A stretch of 64,000 nt of DNA from JANQRA01 sp035550735 (GTDB taxonomy: Bacteria; Actinomycetota; Acidimicrobiia; Spongiisociales; ZC4RG35): contig DASZOM010000026.1 of assembly GCA_035550735.1 (NCBI GenBank), forward strand, positions 1 to 64,000, given 5' to 3'. A program made the translations under genes and the position numbers. Shown here one piece after another: positions 7,605 to 16,645 of the stretch. The notes below the pieces were generated by a model, which was given only the letters and a program-made list of their open reading frames with translations, had not been told where the DNA came from and did no database searches. Position 1 is the stretch's first letter, and each line of letters opens with the position of its first letter.

Positions 7605-8891
7605 ATGGTGGTCGACTTCAACCGTCTCCGGCTCCTCTGGCCCGATCACCTCGGCCTGGCACGGGGCAAGTACCTCACCCCGCGCAAGGCGGCCTCGGGC
7701 ACGGCCCACTGCATTGCCCTGTTCACGTTGGGTTTCGACCGGGAGATGACCCCCCACGACGCCGGATACTTTTGGGAGGGCCTTCCCGACTGCGACGCCC
7801 GGTTCGACCAGGACGCAATACGGCCCGGCTGGCAGGAGGGGACGGCTGTGGTGGTGCCCGACATCGTCCGCAAGGGCGAGCCGGTCCCGGTTGCACCACG
7901 CAATGTCCTCAAGCAGGCCATCTCCAAATGGGAGGCGAAGGGCATCCATCCCAAGGTTGGGATCGAGCTGGAGGCCTACCTCTTCGAGCCGGCCCCCGAC
8001 GGCGGGTGGCAGCCGATCAGCACACCCGGGGCCTACGTGTACGGGACCGGGTCGGCCGTCGACCCCACGGGCACCATCGACGCCATCATGACCGCCGCCG
8101 AGGCCGCGGACCTCCCGCTGGAGTCGGTGAACAGCGAGTACGACAACGGCCAATTCGAGCTCACCCTCGAGTACGACGACGCCCTGGAGGCCGCCGACGA
8201 GGCCTTCCTCTTCAAGGTGCTGGCCAAGGAGGTGGCCGCGAGCCGGGGCATGCATCTCACCTTCATGGGCAAGCCGATCAACGGGAGGGGGGGATCCGGG
8301 TTGCACGTCAACCTCTCGTTCGACGACGACAAGGGCAACAACACGCTGTCCGACTCCGACTCCGACGATGGGCTCAGCGAGATGGCCAGATCGGTGATGG
8401 CCGGGATGCTCCACCACCACGTCGGGATGACGGCTCTTCTCGCCCCCACGGTCAATTCCTACAAGCGACTGCAGCCCGGCTCACTCTGCGGGTACTGGGC
8501 CAATTGGGGCTATGACCATCGTGGCGTGACAGTGAGGGTGCCCCCGGCGAGGGGTGGCGGGACCAGGCTGGAGCACCGGGTGGGCGACGGGTCGGTCACA
8601 CCGCATCAGGCGATCGCAGCCGTCCTCACCTCGGCCCTGCTCGGGTACGAGAAGGGATACGAGCTGCCGCCGGTGGAGACGCTCGACTGCATCGAGCGCG
8701 CCTCCACGGAAATCGTGACCCCGGCTTCCCTCGAGGCTGCCCTGGACGCACTCGAGTCCGACACCGACCTGGTCGAGGCCTTCGGGCCGGTCTACGTCGA
8801 CGGATTCGTCACCGTGAAGCGCGCCGAGTGGGATCGCTATCGAAGATGGACCACCGACTGGGAGACCGCCGAGTACCTCCCATTCCTGTGA
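7605..8891 (+). CDS. Glutamine synthetase family ligase, gamma-glutamyl-amine type
   Basis: This 428-residue protein has the GS catalytic blocks: GIELEAYLF, NSEYDNGQFELTL, the HLTFMGKPINGRGGSGLHVN metal/ATP region, LAPTVNSYKRL, and the arginine-rich VRVPPARGG followed by RLEHRVGDGS. The lack of the usual NPYL sequence after the last block and the divergent N-terminus separate it from nitrogen-assimilating GlnA. It resembles PuuA-, GlnT- and IpuC-like enzymes that join glutamate to amines using ATP. Its stop overlaps the next gene's start by one base, so the acetoacetate-decarboxylase-like protein is coupled to it. A gamma-glutamyl hydrolase at the window start would be a natural partner. The amine substrate is unknown. 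Confidence 0.88.
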   Translation: MVVDFNRLRLLWPDHLGLARGKYLTPRKAASGTAHCIALFTLGFDREMTPHDAGYFWEGLPDCDARFDQDAIRPGWQEGTAVVVPDIVRKGEPVPVAPRNVLKQAISKWEAKGIHPKVGIELEAYLFEPAPDGGWQPISTPGAYVYGTGSAVDPTGTIDAIMTAAEAADLPLESVNSEYDNGQFELTLEYDDALEAADEAFLFKVLAKEVAASRGMHLTFMGKPINGRGGSGLHVNLSFDDDKGNNTLSDSDSDDGLSEMARSVMAGMLHHHVGMTALLAPTVNSYKRLQPGSLCGYWANWGYDHRGVTVRVPPARGGGTRLEHRVGDGSVTPHQAIAAVLTSALLGYEKGYELPPVETLDCIERASTEIVTPASLEAALDALESDTDLVEAFGPVYVDGFVTVKRAEWDRYRRWTTDWETAEYLPFL

Positions 8892-9676
8892 TGGGCGCCT
8901 TTCTCTTCCCCCAGACCCCGAGTGGGCGCTCCTCCCTGATCCCTGCACCTCCCTGGCACTACTCCGGCGAGATGATCACGGTGGAATACCGCACCCATCC
9001 CGAGCGCGTGGCAGAGCTCCTTCCCGATGGGGCGACACTGGTCGACGAGGATCCTGGCGCCGTCGCCTTGATATGGGCCGACTGGCAGAGCTGTGGCGAC
9101 GACTTCAGCGAGATCCTCGACCCGGTGCACAGCCAGTACAAGGAGTGCTTCGCGGTGATCCGCTGCCGCTGGGAGGACAGCACGTGGAGCCGTTGCCCGT
9201 TCATCTGGGTCGACAAGGACTTCGCCATGGTGCGGGGCTATCACCAGGGATACCCGAAGAAGCTGGGGGAAATCTGGATGACCCGCCCCATCGTGGTGGG
9301 CAGAGCCGGCCCCCGGCTCGCCGAGGGAGGTGTCTTCGGCGCCAGCGTGAGCGCCGCCGGGTATCGCATCGCCAACGCCCGGCTCACCCTGACCGAGCCA
9401 GCCGGCTCGCACGGCTTCGTCAACGACCATCCCATGCTCCACAACAGACGCTGGCCTGCGATCGAGTCCGACGGCTCCGCCTCGATGGACGAGCTGGTGA
9501 CCATGCGCGGCTACGACGGTGAGATCGCCGACGTCTGGGCGGGGGAGGCCGAGCTCGAGTTGTTCGAGACTCCGGGAGAGGAGCTGGCGAGGCTCCAGCC
9601 ACTGGAGATCATCGCCGGCTACTACCACCGGGTCGGCGTGTCATGGAAGGGGGGCGAGACCCTCCGCCGTGAGTGA
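8891..9676 (+). CDS. Acetoacetate decarboxylase (ADC) family protein
   Basis: This 261-residue protein carries the ADC hallmark HQGYPKKLGEIW, with adjacent Lys123 and Lys124 matching the Schiff-base lysine pair of acetoacetate decarboxylase. It ends with a family-like stretch (LQPLEIIAGYYHRVGVSW). Classical ADC forms acetone from acetoacetate, but many ADC-fold proteins act as aldolases, dehydratases or other Schiff-base enzymes, so the reaction is open. The ATG at 8891 overlaps the preceding GS-like stop (TGATG), which implies a two-gene operon. It converges with the HpaE-like dehydrogenase, 11 bases away. An ADC-fold enzyme acting on an aldehyde or keto acid made from a glutamylated amine is one possibility (inference). 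Confidence 0.85.
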   Translation: MGAFLFPQTPSGRSSLIPAPPWHYSGEMITVEYRTHPERVAELLPDGATLVDEDPGAVALIWADWQSCGDDFSEILDPVHSQYKECFAVIRCRWEDSTWSRCPFIWVDKDFAMVRGYHQGYPKKLGEIWMTRPIVVGRAGPRLAEGGVFGASVSAAGYRIANARLTLTEPAGSHGFVNDHPMLHNRRWPAIESDGSASMDELVTMRGYDGEIADVWAGEAELELFETPGEELARLQPLEIIAGYYHRVGVSWKGGETLRRE

Positions 9677-9687
9677 CCTGGGCAGCG

Positions 9688-11151
9688 TCAGTCCACCGAT
9701 CCCTGGCTGATCTGGAGTGTCTTCAGGTCGCTGTGGAAGTCGAGGGCGTAGTCACCGCCCTCGCGCCCGATCCCTGATATCCGACAGCCCCCGAACGGGG
9801 CGGTCAGGTCGCGCACCAGGAACGTGTTGACCCAGACGGTGCCGGCGCGGATCGCCGCGCCGACCCGGTGCGCCCTCTCCTCGGACCCGGTGTACACGAT
9901 GCCGGAGAGGCCGTATTCGGTGGAGTTGGCGAGGGCGATCGCCTCCGCCTCGTCGGCGAAGGTCTGGAAGGTGAGCACCGGGCCGAACACCTCCCGCTGC
10001 ACCACCTCCGAGTAGTTGTCCTTGGGTGCGATCAGCGTGGGCTCGTACCAGAGCCCGTCTTCCTTCCATCGCTCCCCACCCCGGAGCACCCGGTCTCCCG
10101 CATCCCTCGCCCGGCCGACGAACCCCTCGACGCGGGCCATGTGGTCGGGGTGGATCAGAGGGGAGATCGTGGTCGTCGGGTTGCGGCTGTCGCCGAGGAC
10201 GTGCTTGTCGGTGTGGGCGTTGAACAGGTCGAGGAACTCGCCCGCCACCGACTCCTCGACGAGGAGACGGGTCCCCGCCAGGCAGACCTGGCCAGAGTCG
10301 TCGTACTGGCCCGCGGCCTTCTTCGCCGCGGCGTCGAGGTCGGAGTCGGCGAAGACGACCAGCGGCCCCTTCCCGCCGAGCTCGGCGGTGAAGGGGACGA
10401 TGTTGCGGGCGGCGGCCACCCCGATGTGCCGGGCTGTCTCCGGCGAGCCGGTGAACGAGATCCGTCTCACCCGCCGGTCGGAGACGAGCGCGGCGCCCAC
10501 CACCTCGCCGATGCCCTGGACGATGTTGAGGGCCCCGGCGGGAAATCCGGCTTCGGTGACCAGGTCGGCGAGCAGCGATGCCGAGAGTGGCGCCCATTCC
10601 GCCGGCTTGAGGATGACGGTGTTGCCGGCGGCGAGGGCGGGGGCGAGCTTCCAGGTGGAGAGGAGCCATGGAGCGTTCCAGGGGGTGATGATCACCGCGG
10701 GGCCGGCGGGCATTCGCTGCACGAAGTTGTCCGTGCCCTTCGAGGACCACTCCCGGCCCTGGTAGGCGATGGCCAGGTCGGCGTAGTTGCGCAGATTCTC
10801 GGCACCCCGATGGATGACCCGGGCACGGAGGCTCTCCAACAGCATGGCCATGTCGACACACTCCACCGTGGCGAGATCGTCGCTGATCTCGTCGATCAGA
10901 TCGGCCAGACGATGGAGGTGGGCGCCTCGCTCGGCAGGGGAGAGGGCGGACCAGCCGGGGAACGCATCGGTCGCCGCGGTCACCGCCCGATCCGCCGTCA
11001 GGGCGTCCCCGCGGGCCACATCGGCGAGCTTCCAGTCCCAGTCGAGGGGGGAGCGCACCTCGAAGGTCGATGACGAGGGGACCCGCTTGCCACCGATGAA
11101 GTGGTCGGGCGAGACGGCGATGTCTGAGACTTCTGCTCTGGAGGAGGGCAT
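9688..11151 (-). CDS. hpaE: Aldehyde dehydrogenase, 5-carboxymethyl-2-hydroxymuconate semialdehyde dehydrogenase-like
   Basis: This 487-residue NAD(P)-dependent aldehyde dehydrogenase has the ALDH motifs: PWNAPWLLSTWKLAPALAAGN, SFTGSPETARHI, the general base in TAELGGKGP, the catalytic Cys in GQVCLAGTR, and EVFGPVLTF. Overall it looks like the HpaE subgroup, which oxidises the semialdehyde made by homoprotocatechuate ring cleavage; PuuC-like gamma-glutamyl aldehyde oxidation is an alternative. The ATG at 11151 is chosen because an upstream start at 11220 would run into the divergent MarR gene. The HpaD-like dioxygenase lies just beyond that regulator, which supports the HpaE assignment. Confidence 0.85.
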   Translation of the reverse strand: MPSSRAEVSDIAVSPDHFIGGKRVPSSSTFEVRSPLDWDWKLADVARGDALTADRAVTAATDAFPGWSALSPAERGAHLHRLADLIDEISDDLATVECVDMAMLLESLRARVIHRGAENLRNYADLAIAYQGREWSSKGTDNFVQRMPAGPAVIITPWNAPWLLSTWKLAPALAAGNTVILKPAEWAPLSASLLADLVTEAGFPAGALNIVQGIGEVVGAALVSDRRVRRISFTGSPETARHIGVAAARNIVPFTAELGGKGPLVVFADSDLDAAAKKAAGQYDDSGQVCLAGTRLLVEESVAGEFLDLFNAHTDKHVLGDSRNPTTTISPLIHPDHMARVEGFVGRARDAGDRVLRGGERWKEDGLWYEPTLIAPKDNYSEVVQREVFGPVLTFQTFADEAEAIALANSTEYGLSGIVYTGSEERAHRVGAAIRAGTVWVNTFLVRDLTAPFGGCRISGIGREGGDYALDFHSDLKTLQISQGSVD

Positions 11152-11198
11152 CTCTGGCCCGGTTGCGTGCAAGGCCCAAGGATAAACTCGCCTCTCAG

Positions 11199-11771
11199 AT
11201 GCCACGACCGCTCCACGCACACGACCCCGAGGAGGTGCTGGAGGCGGAGAGGGACATCCGGGCCACCCTCGGCGGCCGCCCCTTCGACTTCGACGCCCTC
11301 CTCGCCGTTTCGAACATCTACCGGGCCGCCAACGCGGTTCGCAACCGCATGGAGAAGGACGTCCTCACCCCGGTCGGGCTCAGCTGGGGCGGGTTCACCA
11401 TCCTCTTCGTTCTCTGGGTGTGGGGGGAGCGGGAGACCGGCGAGCTGGCCGAGGAGTGTGGCGTGGCCAAGGGAACCCTCTCCGGCATGGTGTCGACTCT
11501 GGAGAGACAGGGACTGGTGTCGCGGTCACGTCACCCCGAGGACGGTCGCAAGGTCCTCGTTCGGCTGGAGGAGGCCGGCGAGCGGAAGATCGAGGAGGTC
11601 TTTCCGGTGTTCAACACCAACGAGGCAAGGTTCACCGCCCGGCTCGACATCGGGGAGAAACACGAGCTCGCCCGGCTTCTCCGTCTGGTGACCGCCACAG
11701 CCGACGGGGTGGAATTGATACACATGGGTGGTGACGACCCGTCCGACACCAGTGACCGCAACTATCTTTAG
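11199..11771 (+). CDS. MarR-family transcriptional regulator
   Basis: This 190-residue protein has a MarR winged helix: an N-terminal dimerisation helix, then LSWGGFTILFVLWVWGERETGELAEECGVAKGTLSGMVSTLERQGLVSR (DNA-binding part, about residues 60-110) and the wing HPEDGRKVLVRL. It sits between the divergent aldehyde dehydrogenase and the downstream extradiol dioxygenase, 26 bases before the latter. It is therefore the likely local regulator of both, in the manner of HpaR. No clear palindrome was seen in the 47-base divergent gap. The ATG at 11199 is preferred over a GTG at 11163. Confidence 0.9.
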   Translation: MPRPLHAHDPEEVLEAERDIRATLGGRPFDFDALLAVSNIYRAANAVRNRMEKDVLTPVGLSWGGFTILFVLWVWGERETGELAEECGVAKGTLSGMVSTLERQGLVSRSRHPEDGRKVLVRLEEAGERKIEEVFPVFNTNEARFTARLDIGEKHELARLLRLVTATADGVELIHMGGDDPSDTSDRNYL

Positions 11772-11797
11772 CTAGCGAACGACGAAGGAGGAGTGTG

Positions 11798-12673
11798 ATG
11801 GGTGAGATCGTCGGTGTCGGGCTGATAAGCCACGCCCCCACCATCATGTTCGACGAGCCCACCCGCCGGGCGCTCAACGACGGCAAGGAGATCAGCCTCG
11901 TCCCCGGGCTCGTCCGTCTCCGTGAGGAGGTCCTGGACCGTCTCCAGCCGGACAGCATCGTGATCATAGATTCGCACTGGGTGAGCACGGTCGAGCACAT
12001 CCTCTCCGCCCACGACCGCCGTCAGGGGAAGATGACCTCCTCTGAGCTGCCCCGGGGAATGGCAGGAATTCCCTACGACTATCCCGGCGACCCCGAGCTG
12101 GCCAGGCTCGCCGCCAAGCTGGGCGACGAGCTGGGCACCCCCACCCACGCCACCGATGACGAGCATCTCCCCGTGTACTACGCCACGGTCAATCTGGTGC
12201 ACTACCTCCATGCCGGGGAGCGGGTCGTGTCCATCTCGGTGGTGCAGACCGGTGAGCCGGACGACTTCCTCACCATGGGCGAGGCGCTCGGAGAGGCGGT
12301 GGCACGGCTCGACAGGAGGGTGGTGGTCCTGGCTTCGGGAGGGATGAGCCACACCTTCTGGCCCCTCTCCCAGCTGGCCAAGCACGAGGCATCCGATCCG
12401 GTGCACATCATCACACCCGAGGCGCGGGCCGCCGACGAGAAACGTCTGGAGTGGATGGAGGCCGGCCACCACCGCCGGATCGTCGAGACCATGGGCGAAT
12501 ACATGGAGTACGCACCGGAGGGTGGCTTCGGCCACTATCTGATGATGCTGGGCGCCGTCGGTGGGGCAGACTGCACCGCCCCGGGCGAGCTCTTCTCCGA
12601 CTACGAGAATGCAACCGGCACCGGTCAGGTCCATGTCTGGTTCGACCGGCCCCAGGGCGGCTGGACCGCCTGA
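11798..12673 (+). CDS. hpaD: Class III extradiol dioxygenase, 3,4-dihydroxyphenylacetate 2,3-dioxygenase-like
   Basis: This 291-residue protein is of the LigB superfamily: His12 in GLISHAPTIM and His60 in IIDSHWV are the probable Fe(II) ligands, with a C-terminal acidic region (ELFSDYENATGTGQ) supplying the Glu. The SGGMSHTFWPL motif carries a conserved catalytic His. The arrangement fits HpaD-type homoprotocatechuate 2,3-dioxygenase, which opens the catechol ring to 5-carboxymethyl-2-hydroxymuconate semialdehyde, the substrate of the nearby HpaE-like enzyme. The ATG at 11798 follows a strong AAGGAGGAG site; an overlapping GTG lies one codon earlier. The later pathway genes (HpaF, HpaH and HpaI) are not in this window. 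Confidence 0.87.
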   Translation: MGEIVGVGLISHAPTIMFDEPTRRALNDGKEISLVPGLVRLREEVLDRLQPDSIVIIDSHWVSTVEHILSAHDRRQGKMTSSELPRGMAGIPYDYPGDPELARLAAKLGDELGTPTHATDDEHLPVYYATVNLVHYLHAGERVVSISVVQTGEPDDFLTMGEALGEAVARLDRRVVVLASGGMSHTFWPLSQLAKHEASDPVHIITPEARAADEKRLEWMEAGHHRRIVETMGEYMEYAPEGGFGHYLMMLGAVGGADCTAPGELFSDYENATGTGQVHVWFDRPQGGWTA

Positions 12674-12749
12674 GCGCAGCCTCTACCGGGTCGTGCCGCG
12701 TTCCCGTGCCAGAATCTCACACGTGGTGGCCAGGAGCGAGAACGAAGAC

Positions 12750-14198
12750 ATGAGCACCCTGTTGGCTCGACTCGCCACCGCCCTCGACTCGATAGCCGCC
12801 AGGATCGAGAATTGGCCGATTTCGGTGGATGTGGGAAGAGTCGCCCGGACCGTGCGCGGTTACCTCCTCCCCCGGATCGACGACCCATCGCGACCGCTCA
12901 CAGTGGTCTTCGCCGGGCCGACCGGCGCCGGGAAGTCGACCTTGCTCAACTCGATCGTCGGCGCCGACGTCTCCTCCACCGGGGCAGTGCGCCCTACCAC
13001 CCGGGCGCCCATCGCCCTGGTGTCGCCGGAGATTGCCTCCGACCACTTCACGATCGGGGACATCGAGTGCGATGTCGTGATGGGTGATTCGCCGATCCTG
13101 GAGGTGATGACGCTCGTCGACACACCGGACCTGGACTCCACCGAGACCAAGCACCGCTTGGTAGCCGAGACGCTGGTCGATCATGCCGACATCGTCGTCT
13201 TCATCACGTCGGCGCTCCGCTACGCCGACTACGTGCCCTGGCAGGTCCTGCGCAGGGCGCATGCCCGGGGCAGCGACGTGATCAGCGTCCTGAACCGGGT
13301 CTCGCCGGCGACCACGGGCGCCCGCGTCGACTTCAGGTCACGTCTCGCCGAAGCCGGGCTCGAGGACGAAGTGGTGTCGGTGTCCGAGCATCACCTCAGC
13401 CCGGGAGCCGCACGGGTGCCCCCGACGGCGGTTCGTTTCCTCCGCAGGAGGCTGGCGATGATCGCCACCGACCGGGGGGCCAAAGCAGCCGAGACCCTGC
13501 AAAGGGTGCTGGAGGCGACGATGGGCCAGGTCGGTGAGCTCATCGTGGCGACAGACGAGATCATCGAGCGTCGCCGGGACTTCGAAGAGGAGCTCTCCCT
13601 CGATCTGGCAGACGAGCTGGAGACGATCAGGATCCACGGTGCCATCACCGGTCTCCACACCGAGCTGGGCGACGACCCGCGACGGGTTGCCCGGTGGCTG
13701 CGTCGCAACCGGCGGCGCCCCGCCGATCTGCCACTCCTGGAGGCGCGGCTGGGCGATCGCCTGATCGGTCTCGTCCGGGGTGAGATGAGACATCTCGTCG
13801 ATGCCTACCAACTCGGTCCCGGCGACTCTGCGTTGTCCGACATCCTCGAGCACGGGGTTGGGGCCGAGCTACCTGCCGCCGTCGCCGGCTGGCTCCGGTT
13901 CGTCCGTCACATGGCCGAGCAGTTTCCGGGCCGGGAGTGGTCTGCTCAGTCCGCCCTGGTCGACTCGGCATCCTCCGGGGTGGTGACTCCCGAGGCGCAG
14001 GCCCTGTTCGGCGACGATGCGGGCACCCTCGTGGAACGGGCACGGCGAGACCTGGTGAGCAGGCTCCAAGCGATCGTTGCCGGGTTGGCGCAGGAGATCA
14101 CCGACAGTCTCTATCCCGACATCGGGCCGGGTGATGTCGAGGAGTTGCGCTCGGCCCACGGTGCGATGGTGTCCCGCCTTGCACCCGTACATGCGTGA
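12750..14198 (+). CDS. Dynamin-like/Era-type GTPase, first of a pair
   Basis: This 482-residue protein has a P-loop (VVFAGPTGAGKSTLLNSIVG), a switch Thr region (RPTTRAP), a G3-like LVDTPDLDS and an NRVS in place of the usual NKxD. After the GTPase domain come long charged helices (about 270-480) without clear membrane spans. It resembles the tandem dynamin-like GTPases found in actinobacteria, which act at membranes, but a nucleotide-dependent housekeeping role is equally possible. The ATG at 12750 is chosen; GTG codons at 12723 and 12726 could add nine or eight residues. The last eight bases overlap the start of the second GTPase, so the pair is translationally coupled and probably forms a heteromer. 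Confidence 0.8.
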   Translation: MSTLLARLATALDSIAARIENWPISVDVGRVARTVRGYLLPRIDDPSRPLTVVFAGPTGAGKSTLLNSIVGADVSSTGAVRPTTRAPIALVSPEIASDHFTIGDIECDVVMGDSPILEVMTLVDTPDLDSTETKHRLVAETLVDHADIVVFITSALRYADYVPWQVLRRAHARGSDVISVLNRVSPATTGARVDFRSRLAEAGLEDEVVSVSEHHLSPGAARVPPTAVRFLRRRLAMIATDRGAKAAETLQRVLEATMGQVGELIVATDEIIERRRDFEEELSLDLADELETIRIHGAITGLHTELGDDPRRVARWLRRNRRRPADLPLLEARLGDRLIGLVRGEMRHLVDAYQLGPGDSALSDILEHGVGAELPAAVAGWLRFVRHMAEQFPGREWSAQSALVDSASSGVVTPEAQALFGDDAGTLVERARRDLVSRLQAIVAGLAQEITDSLYPDIGPGDVEELRSAHGAMVSRLAPVHA

Positions 14199-15396
14199 CC
14201 TGCTACCCGGGCTGCTCGAACGAGCCGATCTGGCGCTGGCTTCGTGCGAGGGCGTGCTCGAGGCGGGCACCCTCGCTCCTCTGACCTCTTCGGTGCGGGC
14301 GGTGAGGGCACGGCTCTCGTACCCCGACGATGTGGCGGTCGTCGCCATTGCGGGGGGGACCGGCTCGGGTAAGTCGTCTCTGCTCAACGCCTTTGCCGGG
14401 GAGGAGCTGAGCGACGTCGGCGGGATGCGGCCCACCACGGCCGCTCCTCTGGCGGCTGTCCCCTCGGAGAAGGCGGGGGCGATGGCCGGGTACCTCGACA
14501 TGATCGAGATCGAGGCCAGGGTCGCCTTTCCCGGCAATGACCTCTGCCTCATCGACCTCCCGGACACCGACAGCGTCGTTGCCGATCATCGTCATCAGGT
14601 GGACGCACTGCTCGGTGTGGTCGACCTGGTGATCTGGGTCGTCGACCCCGAGAAGTACCGGGACGCTCGTCTCCACCACGACTATCTGCGGCCGATGGCG
14701 GCCTACTCCGGTCAGTTCATCTTCGCCCTCAACCAGGTGGACCGTCTCGATTCGGGGGAGCTCACGGACGTGCTTGCCGACATGAGCTCGGCTCTGACCG
14801 AGGACGGCATCGCCGATGCGGTCGTGGTGGCGGTGGCGGCAGGCCCGCCGACCGGGCCGCCGATGGGGCTCGAGGAGCTGCGTTCCGCCGTGGTCGAGCG
14901 TCTCGGGTCCGGGCGAGCCGTGTACGACAAGCTGTTGGTCGACCTGGATGCCACGGCGCGCTCCCTGGCCGCCGCGGTCAGCGGGGGGCTCGACTTCGAT
15001 CGCCGGGCAAGGCAGACGGTGGACGAGGCCGTCGGTGAGCTGATCGTGGGCGACGAAGCCGCGCCGGGCCGTCGTCTGATGGACCTGCTCGACGAAGTGT
15101 CCGCTGAGGCAGGAGGCTTGATCGGCGGGAGGATCAGGGCCCATGCCGCCGACATACCGGGCCACCTCGCCCGGATCATGTCCCAGGTCAGGCCGGTCGA
15201 ACATCGCTCCCTGCTCGGCAGACTCCGCAAGGCACCGGAGGCCGGGGCACAAGCAGAGGTCGCCCGCGAGCTGATCGAGGAGTCGGTGATCCGCCCGGTC
15301 CGGGCCTTGCTGGCACGCCGCGCCCTGGCGGCGGCTTCGGTGTCCGAGCTGTCCCTGGAGGTCTCCCGGGTCAGGGCAGAGACAGGTCGGCGGTAG
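14191..15396 (+). CDS. Dynamin-like/Era-type GTPase, second of a pair
   Basis: This 401-residue protein has a P-loop (VAIAGGTGSGKSSLLNAFAG), RPTTAAP as switch I, DLPDTDS as G3 and FALNQVDRL as G4. The G3 motif ends in Asp rather than Gly, as in its partner, which suggests a shared family feature. A helical C-terminal half follows, with no strong transmembrane stretch. The ATG at 14191 lies inside the end of the preceding GTPase gene (overlap ATGCGTGA). A paired arrangement of two related but unequal GTPases resembles DynA/DynB or IniA/IniC-type systems of actinobacteria (inference). The 3' end overlaps the convergent cyclase gene by 26 bases. Confidence 0.8.
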   Translation: MRDLLPGLLERADLALASCEGVLEAGTLAPLTSSVRAVRARLSYPDDVAVVAIAGGTGSGKSSLLNAFAGEELSDVGGMRPTTAAPLAAVPSEKAGAMAGYLDMIEIEARVAFPGNDLCLIDLPDTDSVVADHRHQVDALLGVVDLVIWVVDPEKYRDARLHHDYLRPMAAYSGQFIFALNQVDRLDSGELTDVLADMSSALTEDGIADAVVVAVAAGPPTGPPMGLEELRSAVVERLGSGRAVYDKLLVDLDATARSLAAAVSGGLDFDRRARQTVDEAVGELIVGDEAAPGRRLMDLLDEVSAEAGGLIGGRIRAHAADIPGHLARIMSQVRPVEHRSLLGRLRKAPEAGAQAEVARELIEESVIRPVRALLARRALAAASVSELSLEVSRVRAETGRR

Positions 15397-16645
15397 CTCG
15401 CCGGCCGGTCAGGTACCACGTCTCCACGTCGCCCTTGCCCTTGACCGGGATCGACCCCCGCAGCTCACAGATGAAATCGTCCCCCAGCAACTCGTAGGTC
15501 GCTCTCGTGATCTGGATCCTCCCCGGGGTTCCCTGCGACTCCATTCGGCTGGCGGTGTTGACGGCGTCACCCCACAGGTCGTAGCTGAAACGCTTGCGGC
15601 CGATGATGCCGGCGACGACCGGGCCGGAGTTGATCCCGACGCGGAGCTCGAGCCCGAGATGGCCGATGTGGTCGTTGTCGTGCATCGTCTCCAGCATGTC
15701 GAGCGCCATGAGCGCCAATGCCCGGGCGTGGTCGGGGCGCGGGGTGGGCACGCCCGCTGCGGCCATGTAGCTGTCGCCGATGGTCTTGATCTTCTCCAGC
15801 CCGTAACGCTCCACCAGTCCATCGAAATGGCTGAACAGGTGGTCGAGAATGCCCACCACCTCATCGGGTGGGAGACGCTCGGCGAGTGGCGTGAAGTCGA
15901 CGACATCGGCGAAGAGGATGGATGCGGAGCTCATCTGGTCGGCGATCGGCTGAGTCGAAGCCTTCAGACGGTCGGCGATCGAGCGGGGGAGGATGTTGAG
16001 CAGGAGACCCTCGGACTTGGCCTGTTCGACACGCAGTGCCGCCAGGGCGTCACGCCGCTCCTGGGCGAACACCGCGAGCAGGGTGAAGACGATCGCACCT
16101 CCGACCGTGATGTTGAGGGCGAGCATCGTCGTGTCGAACAACCTGGGGATCCCCGATGAGATCGGGCCCAGCATCTCACCGAGGAACCCGGAGGCCAGGA
16201 AGACGACGACGAACGCGAGGTACCAGCGGACGGCCGAGCGGACCTCGCCGAACACCAGGGCGCCAAGCGGAGCGAGGATGCCCCAAAGGCCGACACCGCC
16301 CGACTCCAGGAAGCCGCCGATGGGGATCATCGACAGCGTCGGCGCCAACAGGATGTCCACCTGATTGACCCTGAGGAGCATTGCGAAGTCGCGGGTCCTG
16401 GAGAAGACCAGGATCGCGCCGAGCAGGACCGCGGCGTAGAGCAAGGGGACGTAGCCCACGGGTGACCCGAACCCGAGGTAGAGCGCTCCCCAGAGGACCG
16501 CGATCGGCAGGATCATCATCGAGATCATCACCAGCAGGGCCTTGCGGGAGCGGAGATCCTCGTCGTCGTCCGGGTCGACGCCGACGAGAGCGATTCGCCG
16601 GCGGGCGGCCTCGAGGTAGCTTCGAGCCCGGCTGAGCATCTGCAT
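15371..16645 (-). CDS. Membrane-bound class III adenylate cyclase
   Basis: This 424-residue protein has about six membrane segments (roughly residues 37-195), a short coiled linker, and a class III cyclase domain (about 240-400). The catalytic set is complete: metal-binding Asp247 in FADVVDFT and Asp291 in GDSY, adenine-selecting Lys287 and Asp356 (KIKTIGDS and YDLWGD), and transition-state Asn363 and Arg367 in NTASRM. It should therefore make cAMP and not cGMP. The start at 16645 (MQMLSRA) is chosen because upstream in-frame sequence is uncharacteristic and reaches the divergent MscS gene. The membrane part has no recognised sensor domain. It resembles the mycobacterial six-helix cyclases. 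Confidence 0.9.
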   Translation of the reverse strand: MQMLSRARSYLEAARRRIALVGVDPDDDEDLRSRKALLVMISMMILPIAVLWGALYLGFGSPVGYVPLLYAAVLLGAILVFSRTRDFAMLLRVNQVDILLAPTLSMIPIGGFLESGGVGLWGILAPLGALVFGEVRSAVRWYLAFVVVFLASGFLGEMLGPISSGIPRLFDTTMLALNITVGGAIVFTLLAVFAQERRDALAALRVEQAKSEGLLLNILPRSIADRLKASTQPIADQMSSASILFADVVDFTPLAERLPPDEVVGILDHLFSHFDGLVERYGLEKIKTIGDSYMAAAGVPTPRPDHARALALMALDMLETMHDNDHIGHLGLELRVGINSGPVVAGIIGRKRFSYDLWGDAVNTASRMESQGTPGRIQITRATYELLGDDFICELRGSIPVKGKGDVETWYLTGRRATADLSLP

